Shown here in pieces: positions 1 through 8,503 of a stretch of DNA of 64,000 bases. Below the pieces are notes generated by a model. That model was not told the origin of the DNA. It saw only the letters and a program-made list of their open reading frames with translations, and did no database searches. The position numbers were made by a program, and so were the translations under genes. The stretch is taken from contig NZ_JAUSXB010000001.1 in the NCBI RefSeq assembly GCF_030823375.1, forward strand, positions 3,720,001-3,784,000, given 5' to 3'. The DNA is from Pseudarthrobacter siccitolerans. GTDB taxonomy: Bacteria > Actinomycetota > Actinomycetes > Actinomycetales > Micrococcaceae. Position 1 is the first letter of the stretch. Each line of letters begins with the position of its first letter.

Positions 1-2306
1 GGCTCAACCCCCAGCAGGAGGAGGCCGTCAAGCACGCAGGTTCGGCGCTGCTCATCGTGGCCGGTGCGGGTTCGGGAAAGACCCGCGTGCTCAGCAACCG
101 GATCGCCTACCTGATCGCTACCGGGCGGGCCCACCACGGCGAAATCCTGGCCATCACCTTCACGAACAAAGCCGCCGCGGAGATGCGCGAACGCATAGAA
201 AAGCTTGTGGGCGGACGAGCCAAGATCATGTGGATCTCCACCTTCCACTCGTCCTGCGTCCGCATCCTGCGGCAGGAGGCGGCCAACGTGGGCCTGAAAT
301 CGAACTTCTCCATCTACGACTCCGCTGACTCCCTGCGGCTGGTCACCCAGGTCTCCAAGGCCCTGGACCTGGATCCCAAGAAGTTTGCGCCCAAAGCAAT
401 CCAGCACAAGATCTCAGCGTTGAAGAACGAGCTCATTGATGCCGATTCGTACGCCTCTGCAGCAAACTACAACGATCCCTTCGAGCAGGCTGTAGCTGAT
501 GTCTTCAAGGGCTACACCCAGCGCCTACGGCAGGCGAACGCCATGGACTTTGACGACCTCATCGCGGAAACCGTCTACATGTTCCGGGCCTTCCCTGCCC
601 TCGCGGAATCCTACCGCCGGCGGTTCAGGCACGTGCTGGTGGACGAATACCAGGACACCAACCATGCCCAATACTCCTTGGTGCGCGAGATCGTGGGGGA
701 AGGCCCGGGAGCATCCGAGCTAACGGTCGTGGGCGACTCGGACCAGTCCATCTACGCCTTCCGCGGAGCTGATATCCGCAACATCGTTGAGTTCGAGAAG
801 GATTACCCCGAGGCGCGGACCATCAAGCTGGAGCAGAACTACCGGTCCACGCAGAACATCCTCAGCGCGGCCAACTCGGTGATCTCCCGGAACCCCAACC
901 GCCCGGAAAAGCGGTTGTGGACCGCAGAGGGCGAAGGCCACAAGATCATCGGCTACGTGGGCGAGAACGAGCACGACGAAGCCCAGTTCATCGCCAAGGA
1001 AATTGACCGGCTCCAGGACGAGGACAACCTCCGCCCCGGGGACGTCGCCATCTTCTACCGGACCAACGCCCAGTCGCGCTCCATCGAAGACGTGCTGGTC
1101 CGGGTCGGCCTGCCCTACAAAGTGGTGGGCGGTACGCGCTTCTACGAGCGCAAGGAGATCAAGGACGCCCTCGCCTACCTGCGCGTCCTGGTTAACCCGG
1201 ACGACGACGTCAACCTGCGCCGGGTGCTCAACGAACCAAAGCGCGGCATCGGTGACCGCGCCGAAGGCGCCGTGGCCGCCCTGGCGCAGCGCGAACGTAC
1301 GTCGTTCATGGCGGCCGCCCGCCGCGCCGAACAGGCCCCGGGCATGGCAACCCGCTCCGTGAACGCCGTACTCGGGTTCGTGAAACTCTTGGATGACCTG
1401 GCGGAAGTGGCCAGCGGTTCTGGCGCGGCGGCAGCACTTGAAGCCGTCCTGGAGCAGACCGGCTACCTGGCCGCGCTGCGCGCCAGCACTGATCCGCAGG
1501 ACGAGTCCAGGGTGGAAAACCTGGCGGAACTCGTCGCCGTCGTGCGCGAATACGAACAGGAGAACCCGGAAGGGTCACTGGCTGCCTTCCTGGAGCAGGT
1601 ATCCCTGGTGGCTGATGCCGACCAAATTCCCGATGCTCCGGGAGCGGACATCGACGCCGCCGTCGCCGAGGCAAAACGGCTCGGCGTGGTCACGCTCATG
1701 ACGCTGCACACTGCCAAGGGGCTCGAATTCCCGGTGGTGTTCCTGACCGGGATGGAACACGGGCTGTTCCCACACCAGCGTTCCGCTACGGATCCGAAGG
1801 AACTCGCGGAAGAACGCCGGCTTGCCTACGTAGGGCTCACACGCGCCCGGAAGCGCCTCTATGTCACCCGTTCCGAGGTCCGCAGCATGTGGGGGCAGAG
1901 CCAGTACAACCCTGCCAGCCAGTTCCTGGAGGAGATTCCGGCCGAGCTCCTGGAATGGAAGCGCGAAGGAACCAGCAGGCAGTCCAACTGGGGCGGCGGC
2001 TCCATCAGTTCGGGCCGCTACAGCGGATCCTTCTGGGGCGCCGGGACCTCCCGCGGTGCTGCCGCCGACCCTTCAGCCGGCTTCAACGCTGATGTCCCCG
2101 CTGTCATTGCCCGCAACCGGGTGCAGCCGCAGAAGGAGATCGTCGCCGTCAGCGTGGGGGACAAGGTCAACCACACGAGTTTCGGCAATGGAACCGTCCT
2201 GGCACTCGAAGGAGCCGGGGACAAGACGGTGGCAAAGGTGAAGTTCGACGTCGGCGAAAAACGGCTGCTGCTGCGGTATGCGCCCCTTACCAAGCTCGAC
2301 GCCTAA
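1..2306 (+). CDS. pcrA: ATP-dependent DNA helicase PcrA/UvrD, 5'-truncated by window edge
   Basis: Superfamily 1A 3'-5' DNA helicase used in repair, replication restart and removal of RecA or stalled complexes; cytoplasmic. The reading frame is open from base 3 and starts with the conserved LNPQQEEAV (Q-motif region) followed by Walker A AGAGSGKT at about 57-80, so the true start lies upstream of the window. Further motifs seen: DEYQDTN (motif II), GDSDQSIYAFRGA (III), LEQNYRST (IV), TLHTAKGLEF (V) and VGLTRARKRL (VI). The last ~55 residues (VSVGDKVNHTSFGNGTV to the end) form the small Tudor-like domain that PcrA uses to contact RNA polymerase. The family is normally about 730-830 aa, so only a short N-terminal piece is missing. 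UvrD2-type paralogues are less likely because of the full C-terminus. Confidence 0.95.
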   Translation, partial: LNPQQEEAVKHAGSALLIVAGAGSGKTRVLSNRIAYLIATGRAHHGEILAITFTNKAAAEMRERIEKLVGGRAKIMWISTFHSSCVRILRQEAANVGLKSNFSIYDSADSLRLVTQVSKALDLDPKKFAPKAIQHKISALKNELIDADSYASAANYNDPFEQAVADVFKGYTQRLRQANAMDFDDLIAETVYMFRAFPALAESYRRRFRHVLVDEYQDTNHAQYSLVREIVGEGPGASELTVVGDSDQSIYAFRGADIRNIVEFEKDYPEARTIKLEQNYRSTQNILSAANSVISRNPNRPEKRLWTAEGEGHKIIGYVGENEHDEAQFIAKEIDRLQDEDNLRPGDVAIFYRTNAQSRSIEDVLVRVGLPYKVVGGTRFYERKEIKDALAYLRVLVNPDDDVNLRRVLNEPKRGIGDRAEGAVAALAQRERTSFMAAARRAEQAPGMATRSVNAVLGFVKLLDDLAEVASGSGAAAALEAVLEQTGYLAALRASTDPQDESRVENLAELVAVVREYEQENPEGSLAAFLEQVSLVADADQIPDAPGADIDAAVAEAKRLGVVTLMTLHTAKGLEFPVVFLTGMEHGLFPHQRSATDPKELAEERRLAYVGLTRARKRLYVTRSEVRSMWGQSQYNPASQFLEEIPAELLEWKREGTSRQSNWGGGSISSGRYSGSFWGAGTSRGAAADPSAGFNADVPAVIARNRVQPQKEIVAVSVGDKVNHTSFGNGTVLALEGAGDKTVAKVKFDVGEKRLLLRYAPLTKLDA

Positions 2307-2435
2307 GAGCAGCTGACCCGGACAGGCCCAGCCCCTTGTCCGCCCCGGCAGGTGGGTCTACAGTTCAGGAACGCGCAGGCAGCCCGGCAAGGTGGGGCCC
2401 AGGCGGATCCAGTACGGCAGATTCGGGGCACTACC

Positions 2436-3713
2436 GTGAAAATTCTGTTCGCCAGCCAGGCAATCGACGGCCACTTCAACCCCATGACCGGGGTGGCCAT
2501 GGAGCTCAAGGAACGCGGCCATGATGTCCGCTGGTACACGGGTCCGGTCCTTGCGGACAAGCTCAACGGGCTCGGGATTCCGTTGTTCCCTTTCCAGCGG
2601 GCCATTGAGCACCGCGCCGACAACCTCACGGAGCTGTATCCGGAACGCGCCAGGCTCAAGGGGCCCAGGGCCATGGGCTTCGACGGCGAAAAAATCTTCG
2701 CCAGCAACATCAGCAACTTTTTTGAGGACATCCGGGATCTCGACCGCGACTTTTCCTTCGACGTCCTGGTGGCAGACGCCAGCATGTTCATCCACCGGCT
2801 TGTCACACACCTGATGGCAAAACCGGTGGTGAATTTTGTCGCCGTTCCCAATATGGAAAGCGATCCGCTGGTGCCTCCGCTGTTTTTCGGCTTCCGCCCG
2901 GCGCGCAACCCCGCGGAAAAAGCCCTGCAGGCCGCGGCCGGCCTTCTTTCGGACAAGGTCATCCTCCGCCCCGCCAGCCAGAGCTACCGGCGGCAGCACA
3001 CCTTCTATGGGCAGGAGGTGCCCAAAGGGGGCCGGCTCACCGACGAGCCCTACAGGTGCTCGGAGGCCATCATCCAGACCGGCACGGAATCGCTGGACTT
3101 TCCGCGGCGGAAGGACAACCCCAAAGTCCACTACGTCGGGGCGCTCCTGCCCTACCGGCTCCCCGGAGCAGCCGCCCCGGACATTGCCCCGGAGGGTTTC
3201 GCCAGGACAGTTGTGGTCACCCAGGGCACCGTAGACAACCTGGACCAGAACAAACTCATCATTCCCGCCGTGGAGGCCCTGAAAGGCACGGACACCCTGG
3301 TCATGGTGGCCACCGCTGGCCATGGAACGGCGGAACTCCGGGCCCGCTATCCACAGCGGAACATCCATGTCCACGACTACATCGACTTCGCGGCCGTGTT
3401 CGAATTCACCGACGTCTTCGTGACCAACGGCGGATTCGGCGGCGTGCAGCTGGCCCTTTCCAAGGGTGTGCCCCTCGTGGTGTCCGGCATCAACGAAGGC
3501 AAGAGCGACGTCAATGCCAGGGTGGAGTATGCCGGTGTGGGCATCAACCTGCGGACAGACGCCCCCTCGGCGGAAAACATCAGCAAGGCCGTGAACAGCA
3601 TCCTGGACCCCGTGTGGAAGGAACGGGCGCAGCAGATGGCCCAAGACTTCGGCTCCCACAACCCTGCAGAGGCCGCGGCCAAGGTGGTGGAAGGGGTATT
3701 CAGCAACAGGTAG
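2436..3713 (+). CDS. MGT-family (GT1) glycosyltransferase
   Basis: Predicted UDP-sugar-dependent glycosyltransferase of the macrolide/UGT-like GT1 family, 425 aa, cytoplasmic. The N-terminus MKILFASQAIDGHFNPM is the usual first beta-strand and acceptor-side loop (HxxP-like). The C-terminal nucleotide-sugar site is seen as FVTNGGFGGVQLALSKGVP. The frame is open further upstream, but the GTG at 2436 is preferred because homology-like sequence begins exactly there; the upstream ribosome site is weak. Acceptor unknown. It lies 130 nt after pcrA, and the next gene follows only 19 nt after its stop. Confidence 0.8.
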   Translation: MKILFASQAIDGHFNPMTGVAMELKERGHDVRWYTGPVLADKLNGLGIPLFPFQRAIEHRADNLTELYPERARLKGPRAMGFDGEKIFASNISNFFEDIRDLDRDFSFDVLVADASMFIHRLVTHLMAKPVVNFVAVPNMESDPLVPPLFFGFRPARNPAEKALQAAAGLLSDKVILRPASQSYRRQHTFYGQEVPKGGRLTDEPYRCSEAIIQTGTESLDFPRRKDNPKVHYVGALLPYRLPGAAAPDIAPEGFARTVVVTQGTVDNLDQNKLIIPAVEALKGTDTLVMVATAGHGTAELRARYPQRNIHVHDYIDFAAVFEFTDVFVTNGGFGGVQLALSKGVPLVVSGINEGKSDVNARVEYAGVGINLRTDAPSAENISKAVNSILDPVWKERAQQMAQDFGSHNPAEAAAKVVEGVFSNR

Positions 3714-3732
3714 GGCGCCGCCATGAAGCATA

Positions 3733-4440
3733 ATGGGGCCCATGCGACGGACTGTTCTGGGGATCTTCGCCGCCCTGATCCTGGCGGCGGCCACGGCATG
3801 TACCATCACCACCAAGGACCCCGGCTACGTCCCGCCGGCGCCGCTGCCGCCTATGGAACAGCTGGAACAGGCCGCTGTGGTGGGCGCCAAAAACTTTGCC
3901 AACGGTGATGGTGTCATCTCCTTCATCACCGAAGACCGCACCGTTGCCTGTTCCCTGACGGCGGCCAGGGGGGAGCACGTGAACCTGCCCTACGAGCAGA
4001 ACAACTTTGCTGATACCGCCAACAACAAACTGGCAACTGTCCCCGTGGCCCACTGTGAGCTGGCCAAGTACCCGCAGCCAAAAAGCGAAGATGCCAAGGA
4101 CGACTGCGCCGGAACCAACCTCGGCTACCTGGGCGGCGTTGCCCTGCTCACCCCGGACAGCGCCCGGTACGGGGAATGCCGGTCCGGCGTCACACAAATG
4201 GAAGCAACGTACGGTCCCAAGGGAAGCAAAGCCGGTGCCCTGGCCCAACTGCAGGTACTCGGGGACGGGCAGAACCTCGAAGGGAACGGGTTGCGCTGTT
4301 CGGCCTACAACGGCGGGGTGGCATGCGGAAACGTCTCCGCCGGCGTCGGATTCTTTGTTTCCCCGGAGCATTACGAGCTAATTTCCAGGCCGGCTGAAAC
4401 TGCCTCGCCGGTACCGGGCAACCCCTCAAAAACCCCGTAA
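3733..4440 (+). CDS. Putative secreted lipoprotein of unknown function
   Basis: 235 aa. A short basic start (MGPMRRTVLG) leads into a hydrophobic segment ending LAAATAC, a plausible lipobox with Cys at about residue 23, so it is probably exported and lipid-anchored. The mature part is Pro-rich at first and contains about six further Cys residues (VACSL, AHCEL, DDCAG, GECRS, RCSAY, VACGN), suggesting disulfides outside the membrane. The C-terminal pattern RCSAYNGGVACGN resembles small actinobacterial secreted proteins that I cannot name. ATG at 3742 is an alternative start. It lies 19 nt after the glycosyltransferase and is followed by a terminator-like hairpin. Confidence 0.7.
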   Translation: MGPMRRTVLGIFAALILAAATACTITTKDPGYVPPAPLPPMEQLEQAAVVGAKNFANGDGVISFITEDRTVACSLTAARGEHVNLPYEQNNFADTANNKLATVPVAHCELAKYPQPKSEDAKDDCAGTNLGYLGGVALLTPDSARYGECRSGVTQMEATYGPKGSKAGALAQLQVLGDGQNLEGNGLRCSAYNGGVACGNVSAGVGFFVSPEHYELISRPAETASPVPGNPSKTP

Positions 4441-4453
4441 TTCCGCGGTTTTT
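4428..4453 (+). terminator. Terminator-like hairpin after the lipoprotein gene
   Basis: AAAAACCCCG at 4428-4437 pairs with CGCGGTTTTT ending at 4453, with one mismatch, and closes on a T-run. It overlaps the stop codon of the lipoprotein gene and separates it from sucCD. The 222-nt gap 4441-4662 before sucC otherwise shows only a TAGAAT -10-like box at 4464-4469 without a convincing -35. Confidence 0.5.
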
Positions 4454-4662
4454 CTACGCTCCATAGAATAGTGTCGTTACTCACATAAGCGGTAGTCTGG
4501 AACGGGCCGGTCCCTCCAAAGGACTAGAGTTCCCAGTGGAGCATCACGCCGCGTGGCTCGTTTCCAACAGGCCGCCGGTGCATGCAATTCCGCAGCCCGG
4601 TCATCGTCTTCGATGGTGTCCGACTGTACAGAAACTACTTCGACGTAGAAGGACACTAAACC

Positions 4663-5832
4663 GTGGACCTGTTTGAATACCAGGCGCGCGATATGTTCGA
4701 GGCGCACGGTGTACCCGTGCTTGCCGGCATCGTGGCGCACACCCCAGAAGAAGCAAAGGCAGCTGCCGAGAAGATCGGCGGCGTAACTGTCGTCAAAGCA
4801 CAGGTCAAGGCTGGCGGCCGTGGCAAGGCCGGCGGCGTCAAGGTCGCAAAGTCCGCCGACGAGGCACTCGAGTACGCCACCAACATCCTGGGCATGGACA
4901 TCAAGGGCCACACCGTCAACAAGGTGATGATCGCCCAGGGTGCGGATATCGCCGAGGAATACTACTTCTCCGTCCTGCTGGACCGGGCCAACCGCAACTA
5001 CCTGGCCATGTGCTCGGTTGAAGGCGGCATGGAAATCGAACAGCTCGCCGTCGAACGCCCCGAGGCGCTGGCCAAGGTTGCCATCGACCCCGCCGTCGGC
5101 ATCGACCAGGCAAAGGCCGACGAAATCGTCGCAGCTGCAGGCTTCGCTGAGGAACTCCGCGGCAAGGTCGCCGACGTGATCCTCAAGCTGTGGGACGTCT
5201 TCAAGAAGGAAGACGCCACCCTCGTTGAGGTCAACCCCCTCGTCAAGACCGGCGCCGGCGAAATCGTTGCGCTGGACGGCAAGGTCTCCCTGGACGAAAA
5301 TGCGGACTTCCGCCACGCGAAGCACGCGCTCCTTGAGGACAAGGACGCAGCTGACCCGCTTGAGGCCAAGGCAAAGGCGCAGGACCTCAACTACGTCAAG
5401 CTGGACGGCGAAGTGGGCATCATCGGCAACGGTGCAGGCCTGGTCATGTCCACCCTCGACGTCGTTGCCTACGCCGGCGAGAACCACGGCAACGTCAAGC
5501 CCGCCAACTTCCTGGACATCGGCGGTGGAGCATCCGCAGAGGTCATGGCAGCCGGCCTGGACGTCATCCTCGGCGATGAGCAGGTCAAGTCCGTGTTCGT
5601 CAACGTTTTCGGTGGCATCACCGCCTGTGACGCCGTTGCCAAGGGCATCGTCGGCGCGCTGGCTGAACTCGGCCACACTGCAAACAAGCCGCTGGTAGTC
5701 CGCCTCGACGGCAACAACGTCGAAGAAGGCCGCCGCATCCTGAACGAGGCCAACCACCCGCTGGTTACCCTGGCCGCCACCATGGACGAGGGCGCCGACA
5801 AGGCCGCCGAGCTCGCCAACGCAGCGAAGTAA
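4663..5832 (+). CDS. sucC: Succinate-CoA ligase (ADP-forming) subunit beta
   Basis: TCA-cycle enzyme that interconverts succinyl-CoA and succinate with ATP formation, as an alpha-beta complex with SucD. 389 aa, the normal family length. It begins [19 protein letters not shown] and carries the ATP-grasp domain ([16 protein letters not shown] at ~45-60) followed by the CoA-ligase domain ([30 protein letters not shown]). Starts with GTG preceded by AGAAGGA at 4647-4652. sucD follows after 12 nt, so the two are one operon. Confidence 0.97.
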   Translation: MDLFEYQARDMFEAHGVPVLAGIVAHTPEEAKAAAEKIGGVTVVKAQVKAGGRGKAGGVKVAKSADEALEYATNILGMDIKGHTVNKVMIAQGADIAEEYYFSVLLDRANRNYLAMCSVEGGMEIEQLAVERPEALAKVAIDPAVGIDQAKADEIVAAAGFAEELRGKVADVILKLWDVFKKEDATLVEVNPLVKTGAGEIVALDGKVSLDENADFRHAKHALLEDKDAADPLEAKAKAQDLNYVKLDGEVGIIGNGAGLVMSTLDVVAYAGENHGNVKPANFLDIGGGASAEVMAAGLDVILGDEQVKSVFVNVFGGITACDAVAKGIVGALAELGHTANKPLVVRLDGNNVEEGRRILNEANHPLVTLAATMDEGADKAAELANAAK

Positions 5833-5844
5833 AGGGACGCGACA

Positions 5845-6747
5845 ATGTCTATCTACCTCAACAAAGACTCCAAGGTCATCGTCCAGGGCATCACCGGCGG
5901 CGAAGGCACCAAGCACACCGCCCTGATGCTGAAGGCCGGCACCAACATCGTGGGCGGCGTCAACGCCCGCAAGGCCGGCACCACCGTCCTGCACGGTGAC
6001 AACGAAATCAATGTCTACGGCACCGTCAAGGAAGCCATCGCGGAAACCGGCGCTGACGTCTCCATCGTCTTCGTCCCGCCGGCATTCACCAAGAACGCTG
6101 TTGTTGAAGCCATCGAGGCAGGCATCGGCCTCGTCGTCGTCATCACCGAAGGCGTACCGGTCCAGGACTCCGCCGAGTTCTGGGCACTGGCCCAGTCCAA
6201 GCTCGACGCCGACGGCAACCGGGTCACCCGCATCATCGGCCCGAACTGCCCCGGCATCATCACCCCAGGCGAAGCACTGGTGGGCATTACCCCGGCCAAC
6301 ATCACGGGCAAGGGCCCCATCGGACTGGTCTCCAAGTCCGGCACCCTGACCTACCAGATGATGTACGAACTGCGCGACCTGGGCTTCTCCACCGCCATCG
6401 GCATCGGCGGCGACCCCGTCATCGGCACCACGCACATCGACGCCCTGGCCGCGTTCGAGGCTGACCCCGAGACCAAGGCGATCGTGATGATCGGCGAAAT
6501 CGGTGGCGACGCCGAAGAGCGCGCAGCCGATTTCATCAAGGCCAACGTCACCAAGCCGGTTGTCGGCTACGTGGCCGGTTTCACGGCGCCCGAAGGCAAG
6601 ACCATGGGCCACGCCGGCGCCATCGTCTCCGGTTCCGCCGGAACCGCCCAGGCCAAGAAGGAAGCCCTCGAAGCTGCAGGTGTCAAGGTCGGCAAGACGC
6701 CGTCCGAGACCGCCAAGCTGCTGCGCGAAGTTTTCGCAGCACTCTAG
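5845..6747 (+). CDS. sucD: Succinate-CoA ligase (ADP-forming) subunit alpha
   Basis: Catalytic alpha subunit of succinyl-CoA synthetase, 300 aa. It has the CoA-binding Rossmann domain ([15 protein letters not shown] at ~11-25) and the ligase domain. The active-site phosphohistidine is in GHAGAIVSG, His at about residue 256. [11 protein letters not shown] and SGTLTYQM are typical of SucD. Ribosome site AAAGGGACG lies just before the ATG. It is cotranscribed with sucC, and two strong hairpins follow. Confidence 0.97.
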   Translation: MSIYLNKDSKVIVQGITGGEGTKHTALMLKAGTNIVGGVNARKAGTTVLHGDNEINVYGTVKEAIAETGADVSIVFVPPAFTKNAVVEAIEAGIGLVVVITEGVPVQDSAEFWALAQSKLDADGNRVTRIIGPNCPGIITPGEALVGITPANITGKGPIGLVSKSGTLTYQMMYELRDLGFSTAIGIGGDPVIGTTHIDALAAFEADPETKAIVMIGEIGGDAEERAADFIKANVTKPVVGYVAGFTAPEGKTMGHAGAIVSGSAGTAQAKKEALEAAGVKVGKTPSETAKLLREVFAAL

Positions 6748-6761
6748 AGGTTCTGTACGAA

Positions 6762-6824
6762 CAACGCGGGGTTGCTTCCCGCCCATTCCGCACGATCGGA
6801 TGGGCAGGGAGTGACCCCGCGTTG
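6762..6824. terminator. Long imperfect hairpin after sucD (family A)
   Basis: A 26-nt left arm starting CAACGCGGGGTT (6762-6787) pairs with a right arm ending GACCCCGCGTTG (6799-6824) with a few mismatches. It is followed by CTTGTTTAAG. The distal end, GACCCCGCGTTGCTT, is nearly the same as in the hairpin at 24455-24521, so they look like members of one terminator family. Confidence 0.7.
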
Positions 6825-6838
6825 CTTGTTTAAGCAGG

Positions 6839-6887
6839 ACGACGACGGCAGGTCACCTTTCCGGGAAAGGTGACCTGCCGTCGTCGT
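6839..6887. terminator. Perfect hairpin between convergent genes (family B)
   Basis: A 49-nt perfect inverted repeat: arms 6839-6862 and 6864-6887 with outer sequence ACGACGACGGCAGG. It lies between sucD and the convergent SRPBCC gene, ending 10 nt from that gene's stop, so it probably works as a bidirectional terminator. Related outer arms occur at 28450-28501 and 54531-54563. Confidence 0.75.
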
Positions 6888-6896
6888 ACTTCTTTC

Positions 6897-7379
6897 CTAG
6901 ACCTTGGCGCCGCTGAGCAGCTCGTCCAGGCGCTCGTAGCCTTCGCTCATGCCGCCCTCCATTCCGGACTGCGCCATCCCGTCGCGCGCCTCCTGGCTGG
7001 GGTAGACGGAGTGGCCGCGCAGCCGGGTCCGGCCGTTGCCGAGGTCCTCGAACGTCATGAACTCCAGGCTGACCACATCCGGGTAGCCGCCGAACTCGAA
7101 GGTCTGGATGGCGAATTCGTTTTCGCGGACTGTGTGGAAGATGCCCTTGAATTCATAGGGGACCCCTTCCGGCCCGGTGTGCAGGTAGCTGTAACTGCCG
7201 CCGGTGCGGAAATCGTAATGGTCGATATCCATCTTGTAGCCCCGCGGGCCCAGCCACTGGACGATCAGGTCCGGTTCCTTGTGCGCACGGAACACGTCCG
7301 CGACGGGAAAATCGAACTCGCGCTCATAATCGATGAAGGGGACGCCTTCAGGAACGCTGAGTTTCAGGGAATTGCTCAT
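6897..7379 (-). CDS. SRPBCC (AHSA1-like) START-fold protein
   Basis: 160 aa protein of the SRPBCC/activator-of-Hsp90-homologue-1-like group, small helix-grip proteins that bind hydrophobic ligands. Typical features are FPVADVFRAHKEPDLIVQWLGPRG near the N-terminus, GGSYSYLHTGPEG, and C-terminal GMAQSGMEGGMSEGYERLDELL. The start is taken as ATG at 7379 (MSNSLKLSVPE), preceded by CCAAGGAG; a longer upstream frame would run through the ArsR gene. It lies 16 nt after the ArsR gene on the same strand, a standard AHSA1/ArsR pair. Ligand unknown. Confidence 0.85.
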   Translation of the reverse strand: MSNSLKLSVPEGVPFIDYEREFDFPVADVFRAHKEPDLIVQWLGPRGYKMDIDHYDFRTGGSYSYLHTGPEGVPYEFKGIFHTVRENEFAIQTFEFGGYPDVVSLEFMTFEDLGNGRTRLRGHSVYPSQEARDGMAQSGMEGGMSEGYERLDELLSGAKV

Positions 7380-7395
7380 GATGACTCCTTGGAGG

Positions 7396-7740
7396 TTAGT
7401 CGCCGCTGGCCGCAGCGTTTGATCTGAGTACGGCGTCGAGGCTCCGGAACTGCCCTTCCCGGACCAGCCTGTACTGGTCGATCCAGGCGGTGAGCGCCTC
7501 AAGCCGTGCCGGGTTCAGGTGTACGGGCCGGCGCTGTGCATCCCTGGTCCGGGTGACCAGTTCAGCCTGCTCGAGCACCTGGATATGTTTCGAGACGGCC
7601 TGCTTGGAAATCTCGAAGGGTTCTGCCAATTCATTAACAGTGGCCGGGCCCCGGCTGAGCCGGGCGATGATGCTCCGCCGCACGGGGTCGGCCAGGGCCA
7701 TAAAAGCCGAGTCCAGTGCCGCGTCGTTGTCGGAATTCAT
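7396..7740 (-). CDS. ArsR-family winged-helix transcriptional regulator
   Basis: 114 aa. ALADPVRRSIIARLSRGPATVNELAEPFEISKQAVSKHIQVLEQAELV is the canonical ArsR winged helix-turn-helix at about residues 16-62. No CxCxxC metal motif is present, so it is probably not a metal sensor. The Arg-rich RDAQRRPVHLNPARL wing and the C-terminal W-Y-R segment match the subgroup paired with AHSA1-like proteins. It precedes the SRPBCC gene in one operon and is likely autoregulated. Confidence 0.88.
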   Translation of the reverse strand: MNSDNDAALDSAFMALADPVRRSIIARLSRGPATVNELAEPFEISKQAVSKHIQVLEQAELVTRTRDAQRRPVHLNPARLEALTAWIDQYRLVREGQFRSLDAVLRSNAAASGD

Positions 7741-7866
7741 AACGAGCCCTTCACTTATTCAATCGTTCGCTTTTCAACCTGTAGTTTTATCAACCTTTGG
7801 GTTGATTAATGGTACGGCCGATAGTTGACCCTTTCAAGAGGAAGGGCTTGTTTCGTGCCAAGTCGC

Positions 7867-7888
7867 TTTGTTAGTATGTCAGCACAAA
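7867..7888. promoter_or_regulatory. Palindromic operator before the tautomerase gene
   Basis: TTTGT at 7867-7871 and ACAAA at 7884-7888 flank TAGTATGTCAGC. The site shares TTGT-AGTATGTCA--ACAAA with the site at 8359-8378 before iolC, and its other strand shares TGTGCTGACAT with 22908-22918. TAGTAT (7872-7877) may be the -10 box, with TTGTTT at 7848 as -35, so binding here would block transcription. The GntR protein at 21995-22735 is the likely binder (inference). Confidence 0.55.
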
Positions 7889-7910
7889 TTGCTTCCGAAG
7901 GAGAAGGCCC

Positions 7911-8315
7911 TTGCCTCTTGTCCGTATTGACGTCAATGAAGGCCGCAGCGCCGATGAACTGCAGCAGCTTAGCCGTGGCATTCACGATGCCATCCTCGCC
8001 GAATATGGCATCCCGGAGCGCGACTACTTCCATATCCTCACTGAGCACCCGCAGGGGCAGATCTTCGCCCAGGATGCAGGGCTGGGATTCGAGCGGACCG
8101 GCGGAGTGGTGATGATCCAGGTCTTCACTCAGGGGGGCCGCTCCCAGGAGGCCAAGCAGCGACTTTTCGCGGCAGTTGCCGAAAAGCTTTCCGAGGCAGG
8201 GGTTGCCGGCGAGGACGTATTCATCGGCTACGTGGAAAACACGGCAGGCGACTGGTCGTTCGGCTTTGGCCGCGCCCAGTATGTGACGGGAGAACTGGCG
8301 GTCCCCAAGAAGTAA
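7911..8315 (+). CDS. Tautomerase-superfamily protein
   Basis: 134 aa, 4-oxalocrotonate-tautomerase/MIF-like superfamily. It starts MPLVRIDV; Pro-2, freed after Met removal, is the catalytic base of this family. It is longer than the 60-70 aa classical enzymes and resembles the YusQ/tautomerase_2 type (VRIDVNEGRSADELQQLSRGIHDAI, FIGYVENTAGDWSFGFGRAQY). Start is TTG at 7911, after GAAGGAGAAGG. It sits 188 nt upstream of iolC on the same strand with no strong terminator between, and a similar operator precedes both, so it may act on a keto/enol intermediate of cyclitol breakdown. That role is inference. Confidence 0.82.
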   Translation: MPLVRIDVNEGRSADELQQLSRGIHDAILAEYGIPERDYFHILTEHPQGQIFAQDAGLGFERTGGVVMIQVFTQGGRSQEAKQRLFAAVAEKLSEAGVAGEDVFIGYVENTAGDWSFGFGRAQYVTGELAVPKK

Positions 8316-8358
8316 TCTGGGCCCGAGCCGCAGGAGTAATCCATGCAGTGAAGCCATG

Positions 8359-8388
8359 TTGTAAGTATGTCATTACAAACCTTTGACA
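8359..8388 (+). promoter_or_regulatory. Operator and -35 box of the iol operon
   Basis: The 20-bp palindrome at 8359-8378 has perfect TTGTAA/TTACAA ends and the central GTATGTCA also seen at 7867-7888. Four bases on is a consensus -35, TTGACA, at 8383-8388. The matching -10 is weak (CAAAGT, 8406-8411, 17-nt spacer). iolC starts at 8504, leaving a leader of about 90 nt. Confidence 0.55.
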
Positions 8389-8503
8389 GGACATTCGATC
8401 TAGGGCAAAGTAGTGCCTGTGGCCCACACCACGGCCTGCCAGTTCCGGAGCTCCTGCAGATTCAGAGGTTCAGAGTTCCACACCAGAAAGGTCCACGATC
8501 ACC

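Noticed and set aside
4477-6786. Long minus-strand open frame opposite sucCD
   Set aside because: Antisense shadow from GC-rich third codon positions; sucC and sucD on the plus strand match known families, and the translation is low-complexity with no motif.
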